DNA from: Melastoma dodecandrum
Lineage: Eukaryota > Streptophyta > Magnoliopsida > Myrtales > Melastomataceae
Direction of reading: 5' to 3'
Assembly: GCA_029817715.1 (NCBI GenBank)
Contig: JARUPY010000554.1
Coordinates: forward strand, 62,001-126,000
DNA: 64,000 nt
This document shows positions 61,308 through 64,000 of this stretch, in pieces. Position 1 is the first letter of the stretch; the number at the start of each line of letters is the position of its first letter. Below the pieces are notes generated by a model that saw only the letters and a list, made by a program, of their open reading frames with translations, was not told where the DNA came from and ran no database searches. The translations under genes and the position numbers were made by a program.

Positions 61308-61363
61308 TTTCTCGTGTCCTGAATATTTGCTCGTTCCCTTCCATTACATCATTACATATACAA

Positions 61364-61373
61364 CTATATATAC
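61364..61373 (-). promoter_or_regulatory. TATA-like box of the P450 gene
   Basis: The minus strand reads GTATATATAG about 57-66 bp upstream of the P450 start codon, a normal distance for a short leader. The E3 LTR begins only about 60 bp further upstream. Confidence 0.55.
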
Positions 61374-61432
61374 ATGCACAAATACGCAGTTTAGCAGAAG
61401 ATCCAAAAGTTGTAATAGTCTAAATCTAACCA

Positions 61433-61777
61433 TGTTTCTAGTAGGAACCAAACCTGAAGCAGCGACAGAACCGACAATAGAAGCAGGACGGGTTATAACA
61501 GAACCTTATTTCTTGACAACAGAACATCGCCTCTGCTAGTGAACTCGTACGAAAAAAAAAACGCACACAACTCTCTAAAAGAAATCTTTGATTCCTGTGA
61601 AGAAACAAAATGGAGAGAATTACAAATGACTTGAACATACGACACTCTTAAAGGAAAAAATAACAATTTGAATTAGGAAGAACATAACAAACTCTTTCGT
61701 AATTTCTAGAGATAAGATTAACTTATTTTGGAAACTAATAATAAAAAAGATATTTTGATTTGATCCAATCACCAACA
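61433..61777 (-). repeat. E3 3' LTR
   Basis: 345 bp; on the minus strand it starts TGTTGG next to the polypurine tract and ends CA at 61433. The segment CAGCGACAGAACCGACAATAG matches CAGCGACAGAATCGACAACAG in the other LTR at about 63876. Confidence 0.75.
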
Positions 61778-63419
61778 AACTCCTCCTTGGATCAAGAGCT
61801 GATAGACACGCTAATCTTCTCTCGAATCAATCATTCTCAAATATCATGATCAGTTTCTGCTTCAGCTTCTGCATGAGCTTCTGATAATTTCCTGTAACCA
61901 AAAGATAATCTACGTACAAGGAAATCATAATCACACTCAAATCAGCCTTCCTGACATGTAGAGTGTGTTCACTTCGACGTCTTTCAAAGCCTAACTCAAT
62001 CAAATAATCATCAGTTTTCTTGTACCAAGTTCTAGGAGGTTGCTTTCACCCATCGAGAGTCTTCTTCAACCTGTACATCTTTTGTTCAGGTTCTACAACA
62101 CAAAAACCTTCTGGCTACTATACAGAAATCTCCTCTTGCATTGCAACTGACCATTTTATGTCCTCGTTTGCATTCTCAAAACTAGCAAGGTTCTAAGACT
62201 GCCACATTGCATCTTCCATAAGCCTTTGTTAATGATCTTGTACCTCTTCCCGATGGATCATCAATCTGCTCTTTAGAATTGAGTTGTTGGTCAACATTCT
62301 ATTTCTTCACATTCAACTTCTATGATGCGTGCAAAGTCTGCACGACTTCCTTATCCTGACCCGTCATAGCTTGCCGACTCCGTAACACGGGATCAAACGA
62401 AAAACACTTTTCCTTATATGTGTCTTAAGTATTTCCCTTCTAGAAGAATCTGCTATCAAACAGAACACTTCTTCAAACGTCACTCTGTACCACTTCCTCA
62501 CAAGTTGACCTACACTCAACAAGTTCTGGTCAATCTTAGGTACATACAAAACATCATTGATAAGCCTCGCACCTTTTGGACCATCAATGAATACATCTCT
62601 TTTCCCTTCAACGTCAATGTAATCACCATTCTCGATCCTTACTCAAGCACAGAAGCTTCGATCTAACCTTGTAAATGACTTCTTATCAGATGCCATGTGG
62701 TGGGTACATCCGCTATCCGCCAACCAGCTTCTACGAGTCAAACCTGTAGCAAAACACATTGCTGTAAATATATACTCTACCTCATGATTCGCAGCAGCTT
62801 CTGCAGCACCTTGCTGTGAGTCTATCTCCTGACAAAACCTTGCAATATGCCCCAACTTCTGACAATTATAACACTTCATGTCTAGTCTCCTCCAACACTT
62901 ATAATGTGGATGATTTCTGCCTCCACAGTGTTCGTACGGATCCAGCCTTTCTCTATAATCTGCAGAACCACTCTTAGAAGGACGACACTGTTCAACAATA
63001 TCTATATTTCTGTCTGAACCTTCTGCAATCTCATTCTGTTAGTTCCACGACTTCTTCCCTTTCCAAGAATATGTCTTCTTTGACCTTGCTGGTAAGGCTC
63101 CCTTTGTGAGAATTTGAACTTCCCGTCTCATCAGCCTTCTCTGTTCCTGAGCCTACAACGCACTCAACAATTCCGCCTACTTTATGTCCGACAGATCTCT
63201 CGTATTCTCCAACGAAGCAATCGTAGCTTCAAAGCGTTCTGGCAGCAACACCAAATTCTTCTGCACAATCCTCTCATCCTTCATATATGTGCCCAAAACT
63301 CTCATTCTGTTGACCAGATTTATCAACCCGTCAGAGAAATCCTTCACAGACTCATCATCCTTCATCTGTTGCCTCTCAAATTCCCTCATCAAATTCAAAG
63401 CCTTCATGCCCCTTATCTT

Positions 63420-63746
63420 CTAGTCACCTTCATACTCCTCCTTCAAGAAATTCCAAATTTCCTTCGCGGTCAGGAACTTCAAGATGCTCGTGAATACCGT
63501 AGGCAACACTGCATCATAGAAACAAGACTTCGCCCTTGCCTTCTTCGTGACTCTTTCCTTGTAATATCGAATTTGGTTGATGGTAGGGTCGTCGAGGAGT
63601 GCATCCACAGTGTAGTTACTTTCCACTGCTTCCCACAAATCGCTAACCTCCATGAAAGCGTTCATCTTCACCGCCCAAGCTTGATAGTTCTCTCCATCAA
63701 ATATAGGTGGCGTCGTAGAAGAAAAACTGCTTGCACTTGCCTCCAT
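63420..63746 (-). pseudogene. E3 gag N-terminal region
   Basis: The frame from Met 63746 reads FDGENYQAWAVKMNAFME, DLWEAVESNYTVDALL and TAKEIWNFLKEEYEGD, a copia gag (UBN2) domain, and stops at 63420. The next segment, at 63407-63177 (FERQQMKDDESVKDFSDGL), continues gag after that stop. Confidence 0.85.
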
Positions 63747-63834
63747 CTTCTTCTTTTGGATGAAAAACAAAAATCCTAAATTCTTCACAAGTCTTTCACA
63801 GATCCCGAAAGATCACAAAAGCTCTGATACCATT

Positions 63835-64000
63835 TGTAGATATTCCCACTATATGAACTAAACCTAAAACAGCGACAGAATCGACAACAGACCTCGCATC
63901 TGCAAGTGAACTCCCACGTAAAGAAATTTTCGGGACAGTTCCAAAAACATTAATCAACCTGCAATTCCGACGTAAAGGAGACAAACGTATGTCGGCAAAA
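63835..64000 (-). repeat. E3 5' LTR, partial
   Basis: Begins right after the primer-binding site and shares blocks with the 3' LTR. It runs off the window, so its length is unknown. Confidence 0.7.

Larger units (their letters stand above)
61433..64000 (-). mobile_element. Ty1/copia retrotransposon E3, internally deleted, minus strand, right end cut by window
   Basis: Minus-strand order from right: partial 5' LTR (from 63835), primer-binding site TGGTATCAGAGC (63832-63821, complementary to initiator tRNA-Met), gag starting MEASASSFSST at 63746 with FDGENYQAWAVKMNAFME, a zinc knuckle CYNCQKLGHIARFC at about 62874-62833, and protease WLADSGCTHHMAS. The GAG-pre-integrase piece VPKIDQNLLSVGQL follows. 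Integrase is absent. Reverse transcriptase remnants (NANEDIKW region, LKQPPRTWYKK, SLYVDYLLVTG) lie at about 61850-62200 with many stops. A polypurine tract (CCAAGGAGGAGTT) abuts the 3' LTR. The catalytic YVDD reads YVDY. Confidence 0.9.

Overview
The window is nuclear DNA of a flowering plant. Its genes have many short GT-AG introns and are separated by AT-rich spacers carrying Ty1/copia retrotransposons. The APETALA3 gene ends in a euAP3-type C-terminal motif ([10 protein letters not shown]), which is known from core eudicots, so the source is most likely a core eudicot. I cannot name the species.

Layout, left to right: 1-1129 (+) the 3' part of an NPF (NRT1/PTR) transporter; 1612-3242 (-) WAT1, tail-to-tail with it; 6570-7828 (-) a decayed TFIIF beta (RAP30) gene; 9869-11417 (-) a SHI/STY-type SRS zinc-finger factor; 17196-23254 (+) a full-length but defective copia element (E1) with both LTRs; 23327-23476 (+) an orphan signal-peptide first exon; about 23480-27740 (-) a second degenerate copia element (E2); 28593-30453 (+) APETALA3; 31306-34766 (+) an MCRS1-like FHA protein; 36020-36298 (+) an RNase H-like retroelement scrap; 37460-39599 (-) LTV1, head-to-head with a kinesin-7 at 40131-43805 (+); 44510-47935 (+) an intronless LRR receptor-like kinase; about 49571-49885 (-) a V-ATPase subunit c pseudogene; 50456-51053 (-) histone H3.3; 53471-54413 (+) a BASIC PENTACYSTEINE pseudogene; 55464-59462 (+) an RCC2-like protein; 59701-61307 (-) a CYP71-clan P450; 61433 to the right edge (-) a third copia element (E3).

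The genes do not form an operon or an obvious metabolic cluster, and they look like ordinary unrelated plant neighbours. Two arrangements suggest shared control. LTV1 and the kinesin start 531 bp apart on opposite strands, with telo-box-like sites on the LTV1 side and AACGG cores on the kinesin side. The P450 TATA-like box lies about 60 bp from the E3 LTR. Exon coordinates below were worked out by hand from reading frame, splice sites and remembered family sequences.

I found no clearly new biological system. The most unusual content is three intron-bearing decayed duplicates of conserved genes (RAP30, VHA-c, BPC) in one window, a receptor kinase with three altered catalytic motifs, very long poly-G/poly-C tracts including one inside a coding exon, a palindrome array in the E1 LTRs, and a hairpin of rearranged repeats where E2 meets flanking DNA.
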